From Pedobacter terrae (GTDB taxonomy: Bacteria; Bacteroidota; Bacteroidia; Sphingobacteriales; Sphingobacteriaceae): a stretch of DNA of 64,000 nt. Within the stretch, counting starts at the first letter, position 1, and every line of letters starts with the position of its first letter. Positions 15,407 to 25,700 of the stretch are shown piece after piece. Below the pieces are notes generated by a model. The model had not been told where the DNA came from. It did not search any database and saw nothing but the letters and a program-made list of their open reading frames with translations. The position numbers and the translations under genes were made by a program. The stretch spans positions 62,001 through 126,000 of the forward strand of contig NZ_FNCH01000002.1 in assembly GCF_900100705.1 (NCBI RefSeq), in the 5' to 3' direction.

Positions 15407-17185
15407 TTAGTTGATGAAGACATCCCCGCCATCGATTGTAGTTGCACCACCAGTGACATGATTGGTTCCTGTTATTGTATTGCTAGATCCCGTAATGATA
15501 TTGGTTGTAGATGTAATCTTCATATCCTGTGTATTTACATTGGTCTCTTTACCATTGATATCAATCTTACTTGATTTAGCTCCATCCTTTTGCGAAATCT
15601 CGATCTTATCAGCATGGATTAAAATTTGGTCTTTCTCGAGCGTGATAGAAGAAGAACCATTGGTAAGCACTACGGTTTGGGTAGAGGTTACTGTTACTTT
15701 GTTATTGCCATCTACTATAATATGGTTGCCGCCTGTTTTATCTTTAATGGTGATGCCACCTCCATCGTTCAACTGAACTGTATGCCCACTTTTTGAGGTT
15801 AAACTTTTGCTATTATTGCTTGCGCTTCCGCCACTTCCACTTTTGCCATGAAATACAGAGCCTAAAACAATTGGCCGTGCAATGTTGCCTTCTTCAAAAG
15901 TTAAAGCTACCTGGTCGCCGATCTCTGGAATAAATACAAACCCCCTGTTTTTGCTCACTTTATCGCTACTTCCGGCGTCTGGAGTTATAACCCGCAGCCA
16001 CTCCGTAACATCATTGGTTTTACATTCCCATTTTAATTTTACCTTAATGCGGCCCTGTCCTTGCGGATCTGCATTATCAACAACATCGGCCAATTGCATA
16101 TCAGGACTTGGTTTCGTGTAGTTTTTTACGGAAAGCCTTTCTGTTTTAGCTACTACCCCTTCGAAAGTATTGTAATATTTTCCAGTGCCATCAATATCAT
16201 GATGAATAGTAGTAATGAGAAATTTACCCAGACTCTCGATAGAAAAGGAAAGTTCCTTTCTGATACTCATTGTAATTTCTGCAATACCGCCAATACTCAA
16301 AGCAGCATTATCGCCACTGGCATTAACTTTTAACAGATTGCTAATGTGTGCTTTTTCTTCATTCTGCACATGACTTTTAATATCGTTGTTATTATCAACA
16401 CGGATAAGCGCAGGTTGGTTAAAAGTTTTGCTGTACATCGCGTTTGATACCTGTATAGCATGTGCCAGATCAGGTGATCCATCACTTGCCCCACTGCTTT
16501 CGCTCTGTAACATTTCATCTTGCTTAGGATTATAAGCAAAACGCTTGTTTTTGATCGGCGCAATTTCCATCGCGTACTGCAGGTTTTGTACATCCCTGCC
16601 ATAAACTAAGGCGACTTCTTTCTGATCGTCCGGTTTACCAAAATTCAATTGCTTACCATCATAATAAAACCATTCATGGTATTCACCAGAAAGTCTGTTC
16701 AGAAAATCGAAATCACTTTCGCGATATTGAATCAGATAGTCAATAGGTTCCTTTCTGGCTGCGTTGGTTACGATTTTAATATCATTCGAAGGAACATCGG
16801 AAGTGGCAAGACTTACAATAGTATTTAAATCTTTATCTAGATAAGACCCAAGGTCTGGTCCTCTGTCGATCAAAATCGTAGGACTGTAACCGCTTACAAT
16901 CAGTATACCATGGTAGCCATGACTCTGCGCCAGTTCTACTTTAGTAACCAAACCGGAAAACTCCTGTAAGCCCCCGGCATCATAACCAAAAGAAGCAGTG
17001 ATGGTTTTGCCTACAAAATCGCGGCTATCGTCTAAGCTGATCATTCCAGGCAACCCCATCTGATCGTGGTTAAACCGCAACTCGAAATAATGATGGGCAT
17101 TAAAAGCCTGCTTTAAACTGAAAGAGGCAAAATGGGTAATGGCCTTATCTTCTATATTGATTTCGGTGATTAATTTCTTTTCCAT
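15407..17185 (-). CDS. vgrG: VgrG spike protein (T6SS tip)
   Basis: This 592-aa protein forms the trimeric spike at the end of the T6SS tube. The N-terminal two-thirds match the phage gpD/gp27-like hub (HHYFELRFNHDQMGLPGMIS; ISLDDSRDFVGKTITASFGY; ESDFDFLNRLSGEYHEWFYY at about 178-197). The gp5-like OB fold follows: GRIKVKLKW, then EWLRVITPDAG and FIPEIGDQVALTFEEGN at about 375-440. The C-terminal beta-helix needle is made of short repeats such as SGHTVQLNDGGGITIKDKTG and ends GGATTIDGGDVFIN. No extra effector domain is attached. Cargo genes follow directly. Confidence 0.9.
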   Translation of the reverse strand: MEKKLITEINIEDKAITHFASFSLKQAFNAHHYFELRFNHDQMGLPGMISLDDSRDFVGKTITASFGYDAGGLQEFSGLVTKVELAQSHGYHGILIVSGYSPTILIDRGPDLGSYLDKDLNTIVSLATSDVPSNDIKIVTNAARKEPIDYLIQYRESDFDFLNRLSGEYHEWFYYDGKQLNFGKPDDQKEVALVYGRDVQNLQYAMEIAPIKNKRFAYNPKQDEMLQSESSGASDGSPDLAHAIQVSNAMYSKTFNQPALIRVDNNNDIKSHVQNEEKAHISNLLKVNASGDNAALSIGGIAEITMSIRKELSFSIESLGKFLITTIHHDIDGTGKYYNTFEGVVAKTERLSVKNYTKPSPDMQLADVVDNADPQGQGRIKVKLKWECKTNDVTEWLRVITPDAGSSDKVSKNRGFVFIPEIGDQVALTFEEGNIARPIVLGSVFHGKSGSGGSASNNSKSLTSKSGHTVQLNDGGGITIKDKTGGNHIIVDGNNKVTVTSTQTVVLTNGSSSITLEKDQILIHADKIEISQKDGAKSSKIDINGKETNVNTQDMKITSTTNIITGSSNTITGTNHVTGGATTIDGGDVFIN

Positions 17186-17207
17186 ATCAACTTATAATCA
17201 TTTGTGC

Positions 17208-18053
17208 CTACTTGAATATTCCATCACGAAAGGTTAAAACGCTTCTCTTTCCGGTGAGCACAGAACCGTTTTTTGTTTCATTTATCTCTGGATAGCTAAT
17301 GGTTTTATCTTTAGCATTATAGTTTATGGCCAATTTTGCTAATAATTTTTCTTTATCCTGATCTTCTTCAAGTTCTGCAGCGGCGAATAACTGTGTTTTA
17401 ACCGCTTTGCCTATTTTGAACAATGCTTTATTGATGCTAAATTTTGCATGATCGATCACCAGGGTATGACTTACGGTATAAGGTTCGGTTCCACTCATTT
17501 GTCCGTAGCCGGTAAAGAGATATGTTTTTTGAGGTGATGTATTTAAATTATAAATGTGATCGAAAAACGGTGTAGGGCTGCCATCATCATCTTTATCCTG
17601 ATAAAGACTGTTAAACGAAAGGGCAGTTATTTCATTATTTTCGTCCTTATACTGCACAATATTTTGCACATGCCACATAGAACCCGAATAGGGAGAAAGC
17701 CAATAAAATACCCTGAGTTTACCATCATCTGCAGTTAATACTTGGATATCGTATTTCTTTAAATTGGTATAGTTGGTTTCAAATGCCTCTGGTTCTTTTA
17801 AGACTTCAATAAACGCATTTATAAAAATCTGCTCAGCTTCTGTATTGCCATCATTTCTATAACTTTCAGCTGAAGCCACCATCCGGGCAGCCAGTTTTTC
17901 GAGCGTATCTATTTTGACAGGAACGGAATCTAATTTTTGATGTGTAAGCTTAGCCGAATCATTGACTTTTGCAAGCTGCTGCTTACCATGCTTTGCCCCG
18001 CAAGAAAATAGCAAGAAAGCTAAAGAAGAAAATAAAATGCCTATTGCTTTCAT
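17208..18053 (-). CDS. Lipoprotein paired with the lysozyme-like protein; possible immunity protein
   Basis: This 281-aa lipoprotein has a signal peptide at residues 1-18 and lipobox LLFSCGAK. The mature protein is of unknown family, with a helical start (KIDTLEKLAARMVASAESYR) and a beta-rich remainder, for example LRVFYWLSPYSGSMWHVQN. The start lies 1 bp after the stop of the lysozyme-like gene, and vgrG follows 22 bp on. A lipoprotein anchored in the envelope directly behind a wall-hydrolase gene in a T6SS cassette is the arrangement expected of a periplasmic immunity protein. A structural role such as a TssJ-like anchor is less likely, since no membrane-complex genes are present. Function is inference. 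Confidence 0.6.
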   Translation of the reverse strand: MKAIGILFSSLAFLLFSCGAKHGKQQLAKVNDSAKLTHQKLDSVPVKIDTLEKLAARMVASAESYRNDGNTEAEQIFINAFIEVLKEPEAFETNYTNLKKYDIQVLTADDGKLRVFYWLSPYSGSMWHVQNIVQYKDENNEITALSFNSLYQDKDDDGSPTPFFDHIYNLNTSPQKTYLFTGYGQMSGTEPYTVSHTLVIDHAKFSINKALFKIGKAVKTQLFAAAELEEDQDKEKLLAKLAINYNAKDKTISYPEINETKNGSVLTGKRSVLTFRDGIFK

Positions 18054-18054
18054 A

Positions 18055-18774
18055 CTATTGCCTGGGTATGTTAATGATTCCTCTATTTTCCATTGCTTTT
18101 AAAATAACCGCGGTTCCGATCTGCTTATTTACATAATCGAGACTGAAAACATGATCTCTCGGGAAACCTCCTTTAGTGTACAGGTTAGAACCACCCCACA
18201 GGTATGGCGAATTGATCTTATTATTTTGGTAAGCTTTGGCTATACCATTATATTGCTCTAAACGCAGTAAAACTTTAGGTAATGACCAAACAGTTTCTTT
18301 ATCCAAACCACGTAACTTTAAGGCATCAACAGCACTTTCTTCAAAGGTAAACGGTGGGCCATGGCCAATTTTTGGCCTATTTGCGGGATGCTGCCGGGTA
18401 AAACCACTTAATGGATCGCCATTGTGCAGGTGTTTGGTAAAATCGGAATTGCTTTCTCTGTAATGCACGCAGGCAATAAAATACCATGGTATACCGCTGG
18501 TTTCTGAAAAAAGACCTGTATCTGAAAATGATCTGCTGAAAAAACTATTTGCAATTTTTGGATTCTTTTCAAGTAAGCTATTTTGTGGCTCGGTAAAAAA
18601 GCAGGCACTGCGATAAGTATATTCGGTTAAATTAAGCAACTTATTTCTAATCGCCTGATATCGTGATTTATTGCTTAATATTTTATTGTCAATAATCCGG
18701 TTGATCTCTGCAGATTTTAACGGAGAAATTGTACAATTGTTAAACAGGTTTAGGTATTCCAAATTGGTAGCCAT
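18055..18774 (-). CDS. Lysozyme-like peptidoglycan hydrolase, T6SS cargo or tip enzyme
   Basis: This 239-aa protein lacks a signal peptide. Residues about 94-230 match a lysozyme-like domain seen in phage and bacterial muramidases, with the pattern 'P.y.i..iHyrESs..F..HLhNGDPL': GIPWYFIACVHYRESNSDFT (Glu107 as likely acid catalyst), KHLHNGDPLSGFT, PPFTFEESAVDAL, LPKVLLRLEQYNG and SPYLWGGSN. The N-terminal 90 residues are unfamiliar and may bind the T6SS tip or tube. It would cleave wall glycan in the target periplasm. Its neighbours are tssD upstream and, 1 bp downstream, a lipoprotein. It could instead be a wall-remodelling factor for machine assembly. Confidence 0.75.
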   Translation of the reverse strand: MATNLEYLNLFNNCTISPLKSAEINRIIDNKILSNKSRYQAIRNKLLNLTEYTYRSACFFTEPQNSLLEKNPKIANSFFSRSFSDTGLFSETSGIPWYFIACVHYRESNSDFTKHLHNGDPLSGFTRQHPANRPKIGHGPPFTFEESAVDALKLRGLDKETVWSLPKVLLRLEQYNGIAKAYQNNKINSPYLWGGSNLYTKGGFPRDHVFSLDYVNKQIGTAVILKAMENRGIINIPRQ

Positions 18775-18860
18775 AGGTAGCTCTTTTGATCACATCCCAA
18801 AAACAAAAAATCGTTATCAGCACCAGCCTGGCCAGTAACCGATAACGATTTTAGATCTAA

Positions 18861-19256
18861 TTACGCTTTAGGCCAGTCGTTTTCGTGCTCGGCGTTGCCT
18901 AGTTTTAGCTTACGTGCCGATACCACAAAACTTAAAGTCATCGGTGTATTGTCGTTTACGGCAATACCTTCGTTATATTGGATAATGTAGCCATCTTCGA
19001 AAGACAGTTCTTTCATTTTTGCATCTTCTTCGCCTTTTTTGAAAACCAATGTTCCGGAAAGTGGCTTGTACTGGTTGTTAACCATCGATTCGATTACCGA
19101 AGTATCTTCTGTAGATTCGATTTCGATGTTGATGGTACCACCATACACACCTGAAGATGGACGGCCTTTTGCGTCAACATCTCTATTTAATGAAAAGCTG
19201 CACTGTAGTACATCAAATTCTTTTGATCCTAAGTTTAAACGGGTTTTGAATGCCAT
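18861..19256 (-). CDS. tssD: T6SS tube protein TssD (Hcp-like), copy 1
   Basis: This 131-aa Hcp-like ring protein is of the Bacteroidota subtype iii kind. The sequence has MAFKTRLNLGSKEFDVLQCS, SLNRDVDAKGRPSSGVYGG, IEIESTEDTSVIESMVN and a conserved end VVSARKLKLGNAEHENDWP. Stacked hexamers make the inner tube that is pushed into the target and can carry small cargo. It lies downstream of copy 2 on the same strand, separated by about 140 bp, so each may have its own promoter. No TssB/TssC sheath gene is nearby. Confidence 0.9.
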   Translation of the reverse strand: MAFKTRLNLGSKEFDVLQCSFSLNRDVDAKGRPSSGVYGGTINIEIESTEDTSVIESMVNNQYKPLSGTLVFKKGEEDAKMKELSFEDGYIIQYNEGIAVNDNTPMTLSFVVSARKLKLGNAEHENDWPKA

Positions 19257-19399
19257 TGTAGTAAAAATTAAAGGTTTTTAAATGAATGAATTGCGCTGAG
19301 CGGTTGGCCTGGAGAGCATGGAGCGGATCGCATGGGTTTGGCGTATGGCGTTAAGCGTTTTGACCTTCCACCCTCTACCTTCCTACCCTCAACCTTAAG

Positions 19400-19795
19400 C
19401 TAGGCTTTCGGCCAATCGTTAAGGTGCTCTGCGTTTCCTAATTTTAGTTTTCTAGCTGAAATCTGGAACTTAAGCGTCATTGGGTGATCGCCCACAATGT
19501 TGATCCCTTCGGAATATTTAACAATGTAGCCATCTTCGAAATGAACTTCTTTCATTTTGGCATCTTCCTCTGTTTTCTTGATCAGAAGGGTTCCTGTAAT
19601 AGGTTTGTACTGGTTGTTTACCATCGCCTCGATAATTGAGGTGTCTTCAGTTGATTCGATCTCAATGTCGATGGTACCGCCATAAACTCCGGAAGAAGGT
19701 CTTCCTTTTGCATCTACATCGCGGTTTAACGCATAGGCACAGTGAAGTACATCGTACTCCTTGCCCGAAAAATTTAATCTAGCTTTGAAAGCCAT
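19400..19795 (-). CDS. tssD: T6SS tube protein TssD (Hcp-like), copy 2
   Basis: This second 131-aa TssD is closely similar to copy 1 along its whole length (same length, and the same YKP.(S/T)GTL, SEGI/NEGI and ARKLKLGNAEH blocks). It differs mainly in surface positions such as GKEYDVLHCAYALNRDVDA and the C-terminal EHLNDWP. It is the first gene of the minus-strand T6SS payload run. Tandem TssD paralogues often carry different cargo, since the lumen binds small effectors, but which cargo is served here cannot be read. Confidence 0.9.
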   Translation of the reverse strand: MAFKARLNFSGKEYDVLHCAYALNRDVDAKGRPSSGVYGGTIDIEIESTEDTSIIEAMVNNQYKPITGTLLIKKTEEDAKMKEVHFEDGYIVKYSEGINIVGDHPMTLKFQISARKLKLGNAEHLNDWPKA

Positions 19796-20142
19796 AGTTT
19801 TAAAATTTAAAGGTTAAAAAATTGATTATCAGTAGACTCCGCTACAATATCACTTAACCAAAGATCAGGCCAATAATTCATACCACACTCATAATGAATG
19901 GATAACAACATTCAAAAATGGTTCAGAAAGCTTAATTGCGAATTAGAAAGGGCATTTTAGTGAAAATAAAAATGTTGAAAAATTTTATATACATTACCAT
20001 AATACAAAAGTAATTACATAAAAGCATACAAAAATGTGTATTAATTCTACAAAATGATACATTTATCGCCAATGCATCCTGGAATAATTGCAAAAAAAAA
20101 TCCTCCAATAGTTTGGAGGATTTGTATGTATTTAAACACAGG
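19796..20142. other. Intergenic region upstream of the T6SS cassette
   Basis: About 350 bp without a credible gene. It contains the likely promoter region of tssD copy 2 next to 19796 (very AT-rich, no clear -7 element found) and, at 20093-20123, a terminator for the GAF gene. A minus-strand open stretch across 19932-20216 is composed of low-complexity Leu/Phe/Ile codons and overlaps the GAF gene in another frame, so I do not count it. Confidence 0.5.
20093..20123 (-). terminator. Rho-independent terminator of the GAF-protein gene
   Basis: The arms TCCTCCAA (20101-20108) and TTGGAGGA (20113-20120) pair around a 4-base loop, with a run of nine A on the left that becomes a U-run on the minus-strand transcript. 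It lies 20 bp past the stop of the minus-strand gene ending at 20143. Confidence 0.8.
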
Positions 20143-22569
20143 CTAATGCTGTAATACTTTAGCAATTTCCTTTTCGATAGACTTAATCTCTTTAGGTTTA
20201 AGTTTTTTAGCAGCATCTGTTTTGGATACGACTTTATTCTCTGTGTACTTAACCCCTACTCTTAGCGCTTTTAAACCTGATACACCTTGAAGTTCATCTA
20301 GTTCTAGCTGTTCTAAATCATCATTTAAATAACCTTGAACCTGCATGTATTTAATGTATTCAATATACTCTTTGGCCTCTTCAGGGTTAAAATAAACCAT
20401 AGCAATTTTATGGGGCTGCGTTAAACGCTCTGTAGTACCTTTTATCAGCACCTTATCAATCCGCTTTTTAACTACTTCGTAACGGATGTTGTAAGCGCCC
20501 TCTACATCAAAACGACGCTCATCGTTTCTAAAACTAATGTCAATAGCGTTCGAATGGATAAAAATTAACTGCGTAGTTTCCAGTGCACATGGCATTTCAG
20601 CAATTAAACTTTTAGATAATCGGGCGATATCAACCATTGAGGTAAGCTGCCACAAACGGATATTCTTCAGATAAAGTAGATCAAACGGTTTTTCTGGTGC
20701 AATATCCTGGCCGATGTAAATATCATACTCTACCCCATCTGTTCTGAACTTGGCAAAATAGCAAGGATATGACGCCTGCAACTTAGATTGCGATTTCTCC
20801 AGGTATTGGCTTACTTCGGTATTGATCAGCTGCATAGAAACTTCAAGTTGTCTGCGGTTTTCGAATGCGGCACCGGTGTCCGGCACGACTACTTCAAAAT
20901 ACTGATCAATTATATCTGCTGTTTTAGGATGATTTGCTTTGATGATAGAGAGGAAAGGATAAACCTCAACCTCCAAAAATTCGTTCAACTGACTTTCTTC
21001 ATTGGACGAAGCAAAATCACCTATTCTTTTAATCCAATCTTTACAGTTAAAAATCAGCTTATCGATAAGCTCTAAAGAAACATTTTTGCTGATAAACTTT
21101 AAAGTATCAATTAGCGCATTCAATTGAACTTCCATATCGTTTTTCAAGGCACGGTTACGCTCGGTAGTGGAGTTGCGGATATCAATCGCGCCAAAAAGCG
21201 GATACAAATGCTTAAAAGTAATGGTTTCGATTTCTTTTAACTTATGATAACCATTATTCTGCTGCAGGAAATGCCAAACAGCTTCATTAAACTTCCATTG
21301 AACGGAAGGTTGCAAAGCCGTAAACTTATCCATCAATATTTCGTCCATCCTGGCATTAAACTCTTCAATACTGTATTGGAAAAGCTGACCAATCAACGGC
21401 ATAGCTGGACGTAACCTTGATAACAACTTATCGTCAACGGCTACTTCTTCCTTAGAATATACTTCCAGCACGCCCGCCAATTCTTTATTATAATAAACAG
21501 GCAGTATCGAATAAGAGCTAACGCCTGCGGCTTTTAAAACCCTTAAAAAAGGATCTTTTTCTATTTGTTCTTCTTTTATAGCACTTACAAAAATGGAACG
21601 TGGATTTTCCTTATATTTATCAACCAGGGCATAAAAAACCTCTTCTTCTAAATTGGAAGCCTTTGCCGAATTGATTAACATGCTCTGAGAAAATTCACGG
21701 TTATCAAATACCAGCTTATTGTTTACCGTTAAAAAAGGCATTAAGCCAAATTCCAACTTACTGTTGCCACTCAATGTCTTCAGCGCATGTATAACATGGC
21801 TGTAAGCTTCGGTTTGGTAATTATGATCAACAAGTGCTCCGCGAATACCTTCAATAGAGTGCTGTAACGTTACATCAGTAATGGAAATGATGCTAAAACC
21901 TTCAAAATGAAAATCACTTAACGGAAGGTTTTCTACCAGGTACTCTAATTCGGTTTCTTCCTGAAAATGTTTACTTAAAGCTTCAAAATTAAGTTCGGGC
22001 AAATCGCCCTTATGCATAATTTCTACAAACTTGGTATCAGTCTGAATATTATAATACTGCGTTAGTTTAGTTTCCTGATTAATGTGTGCATAAATGATCT
22101 CATTTTTCAGTACTGACGTAAAATTATAAAAACGGCCCAGAATAATATTGTAGATAAACTTAAGCTGTTTTTTCTCAACAGGTTCATTATCTTTAGTTAC
22201 TTTATTTTTAGGATCATGATCCTTAAAAAATTTATAGAATGCATTGGTGCTAAAGAAAATCTGATCTGGTATTGGTGTACTTAACGCCCAAAACAAATCA
22301 TCTTCATTATCCATTAAAGGTGTTAGAATAGTAAAAATTAATTCTAAAGTATCTTTATATTGAGATAAATCCTCTGCGCTGATGTTGCCAAGCAATACAT
22401 CATCTTTTTCAATTTTCTGAAGTAAAAACCTGTAAAACTCAGACTTTACCGATTTTTCTGTTTTCAACCTGCCTTTTAAATACTCCACAAGGGGGCGGAA
22501 AGACAGAGACGAATCTACCTGGCAATGTATACATTCGTTTTTATGTATCTGTATGACATTGGTATTCAT
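20143..22569 (-). CDS. Large GAF-domain protein of unknown function
   Basis: This 808-aa soluble protein has no signal peptide or membrane segment. An N-terminal Cys pair occurs in HKNECIHCQVDSSLSF. The centre (about residues 285-410) has GAF features: DKYKENPRSIFVSAIKEEQI, SYSILPVYYNKELAGVLEVY. The rest is helical with no output domain visible (no kinase, GGDEF or HTH). Lys-rich C-terminus. GAF domains bind small ligands such as cyclic nucleotides or sense redox state. It precedes the T6SS payload run on the same strand but is separated by a terminator, so co-regulation is not shown. Confidence 0.7.
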   Translation of the reverse strand: MNTNVIQIHKNECIHCQVDSSLSFRPLVEYLKGRLKTEKSVKSEFYRFLLQKIEKDDVLLGNISAEDLSQYKDTLELIFTILTPLMDNEDDLFWALSTPIPDQIFFSTNAFYKFFKDHDPKNKVTKDNEPVEKKQLKFIYNIILGRFYNFTSVLKNEIIYAHINQETKLTQYYNIQTDTKFVEIMHKGDLPELNFEALSKHFQEETELEYLVENLPLSDFHFEGFSIISITDVTLQHSIEGIRGALVDHNYQTEAYSHVIHALKTLSGNSKLEFGLMPFLTVNNKLVFDNREFSQSMLINSAKASNLEEEVFYALVDKYKENPRSIFVSAIKEEQIEKDPFLRVLKAAGVSSYSILPVYYNKELAGVLEVYSKEEVAVDDKLLSRLRPAMPLIGQLFQYSIEEFNARMDEILMDKFTALQPSVQWKFNEAVWHFLQQNNGYHKLKEIETITFKHLYPLFGAIDIRNSTTERNRALKNDMEVQLNALIDTLKFISKNVSLELIDKLIFNCKDWIKRIGDFASSNEESQLNEFLEVEVYPFLSIIKANHPKTADIIDQYFEVVVPDTGAAFENRRQLEVSMQLINTEVSQYLEKSQSKLQASYPCYFAKFRTDGVEYDIYIGQDIAPEKPFDLLYLKNIRLWQLTSMVDIARLSKSLIAEMPCALETTQLIFIHSNAIDISFRNDERRFDVEGAYNIRYEVVKKRIDKVLIKGTTERLTQPHKIAMVYFNPEEAKEYIEYIKYMQVQGYLNDDLEQLELDELQGVSGLKALRVGVKYTENKVVSKTDAAKKLKPKEIKSIEKEIAKVLQH

Positions 22570-22710
22570 TGTATAAGTTTTGCTATAGGGTAAAAATTAT
22601 AATTATCTAATGTGTTACTAATCAACTACAAAGATAGCTACTACCCATATGTTGTTAGTCTGCTGAACGTAAATACTTCGGTAAAACATCCATAACAGTG
22701 TCATACAAAT

Positions 22711-25700
22711 TTAATACCTAAAATTGATTGATACGTACGGATACCACCCATCTGTTGAGTGTCCCATCACAAATCGTACAACTGTGAGTGATGCGGGCGC
22801 AAAATAAACCCCACCTCCTACGCCGTGGTGCCATATTGTTGATTTCTCGTCACGTTTCCAAACCCTGCCAACATCGTAAAAACCGAGCAAGCCAACTTGT
22901 CCTGGCAAAATGTAACTTACCAAATCGCCAAGTTTTGCCCTTAGTTCTAAGTTATTGTAAAACATATGTTCGCCAGCAAACCGGAACTGCCGATACCCTA
23001 AAAGATTGCCTTGTCCGCCTAAAAACAAGGCCTGGTAAAAGGCAGGTTTACCTACTGTTACTCCTCCACCGAAACGCTCGGCCAAAATGAAGTTTTTTCT
23101 GCCATCCAGATTTTTATATAATGCTATACTCGCTGTAAACTGTCCATAAGAGTTAGAATACTTATTTACGCCTTTGTAGCCCAAAAGTTTAAAATCTACA
23201 AAGCTACCTAAGGTTGGTAGGAGATCATTATCGCGGGTATTGTTCGTAAAGTTTACAAATGCACCGGCAAACATTTTTTCATTTCTAACGGTAAGTGAAT
23301 CGGAAGAATGCAATAGTGACGGATTTTCGATGAAACGCCCGTCGTTATCTTCCTGATTATATTTATAATATTGATATGAAGGACCAACGCTGAAAGTAGA
23401 TTTAGGGCGGCGCCAGCGGATGGCAGCATCTACCTGGTATAGATTAAAGCGTGCGCGGTAATACCTAATATTATCGTCATCATCGCCATGTTCATCAAAA
23501 CGGGTTTCATTACCTAAACCAAAGAAATTCTGGGTGTTATTTGGGGCGAACGCATCTGCTTTCAACACAAAATCGCCCTTACCTAAAGCTTTTAACCACT
23601 CCCCTTTATAATTAAACCTGAAAGCCTTTGTAGAGAATGAGTGCAGAAAAGAAATGGTTTGCGAATTGCCATAAGGTTGTTTTCTGAAACCTGGATTAGT
23701 TTGTTTGTAGATCAAGCCCAACAGAACACCATCATCCTGATTATAGCCGGCATTTAATAACCATGAGCTTCGACGGTACATATCTTTGGGGATATAGCTG
23801 AAATTTGAAGTATCATTAGAGATTATTTTCCTGATTTTATCCTGGTCGTTACCGAGGTAAGTTGCTTTGTTTGTCCGCCCGTAAAGCTTAACGCTAGCAT
23901 TGCTGTTGGCAAAATCGTAAACTTTATTGCCTTTACCTCCTATAATCCGCAATTTAATATTCGAATCTTTATTATCCAGCATCAGGCTATCGTTACCATT
24001 GTGCATGTACACCCTGATCTCTTTGGTTACTTCCGGATCGAATTTCCGATCGAAAAGTTCATCTTTGATATTACCTTCTTTAGATATTTTATTGATTTTT
24101 ACGCGTAGGCCCTTATTAGGGGCATCAGTGATCTGAATCAGTTCATTTTTATTGGTTACTTCTATATCTACAATACGGTTGAAGAAATGATAATACTGGT
24201 TCATTAATTTTGGCAATGTAGCGATCCGGTTGCGCATTTGTGCCATAAAGGCATCGTGATGTAAAGAATAACTCGGCTGAGGAAGTTTTTTCAACGCTTT
24301 TTCAAAAACAGCATCATTATAATTTGCGCAGAAATCCTTTACAATTTTATCGAATTCCTCTTCATCTATATTAGCAGTCCAACGGCTGCTGATTTCTCTT
24401 CCTTCCCATAAAAACCAATTGATATCTTTTATGCCTCGCTCATAGCCCTGCATCATTGGCAATAAGGAAGAAGATTGTGTGTAACGTTGTAAAAGGCCGT
24501 CAGATCTGAAAAATACCTGATCCCGATCTCTTGGCACCGGCGAATAAACCGAGCCATCTTTCGTTTTCGTCTCTTTCCAGCGCCACTGGTCTTCGTGCCT
24601 GTCCCAATCGCCCAATAACACATCAAATGCCCTTGCTCTTACCCAGGCAGGCCCGTCTAATCTGTTGTCGTTATCTTCCGTTAGCTTTTTATCCATTTTT
24701 GGAGAACTGTCTGATTCTCCTGTTGGTTCCCTTTCTTCGAACAAACACAACGTATTGGCAAAAGCCGGTTCAAATTCGCCCAGGTTATCATCTGGAGAAA
24801 CCCAGCCTATAATCGGGTTGCTGTGTGCAATGCCGCCAGCTTCAGCCAGTTCTGGAACTACGAGCGCTGAAAAAGGATGTTGCGCCGACATATTATCCTT
24901 TAGAATATCTTTGGCAAATGTTTCGCGCAGTGCCGCCGGCAACAATACTTCTGGAAATTTTTCTACGCTCCGCAGTACATATTCTTTACCATTTTTATCT
25001 TCTAAACGCAAAGAACGCGATTGGTTACCTCCACCACGTTTGGTTGCTTTTAAGCCGCCCATCATCTGAGAAATGTGCAGTACAGGTACTTTTGTTTTTG
25101 CAGCATATTCTTTACGGTAATTTTCGCCAAAAACTACGCGGTGAAAACGACCAACACTATCATACTCTGGCTTTACGCGCACGAAAATACTGTCAGCTGT
25201 AATTGGCTTATCTCTGTTTCTTAATTTTTTTGGAATGGTTTCGAACTTTTTAATGTAACTGTAAACTTTTTTAACACTCGTGTCTGAATAAATATAATAT
25301 TCATAACGCATATCGTTGTTTTTCAGTTGATCAGCCACCACATAACCCTGCTGCATTTCATGAAATAGTGAGTTTTTACCTTCCTTATTTGGCGATACTT
25401 TTGATCCTGAACCACTGATAATCTGCAATTGCTTTCCTTTAATTAACTGCAGACCGTGTTCATGCCCGGCAACGTAGGTTACGTTTGGATAATCGCCAAA
25501 TACACCAGTAACCGATTTGATCATATCTTTATAAGCAGGATGGTTTAAATCTTCAGGACTTAATAAGGTAGAACGTAATAACGGATAAACAGAACCTAAA
25601 CCCGGTAAAGGGATGTAGAGGTTTTTATTTAAAGAGGTTAGTGGAAAAAGGTGATTTCTTAAGTTAAAATAACCACCATGAGGGCCGTAACTCTGAAAGG

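Noticed and set aside
19932..20216. 94-codon minus-strand frame before tssD
   Set aside because: Low-complexity Leu/Phe/Ile composition; it overlaps the end of the GAF gene and spans its terminator.
24665..25069. 134-codon plus-strand frame inside the phosphoesterase-barrel gene
   Set aside because: Shadow of the minus-strand gene, with no motif.
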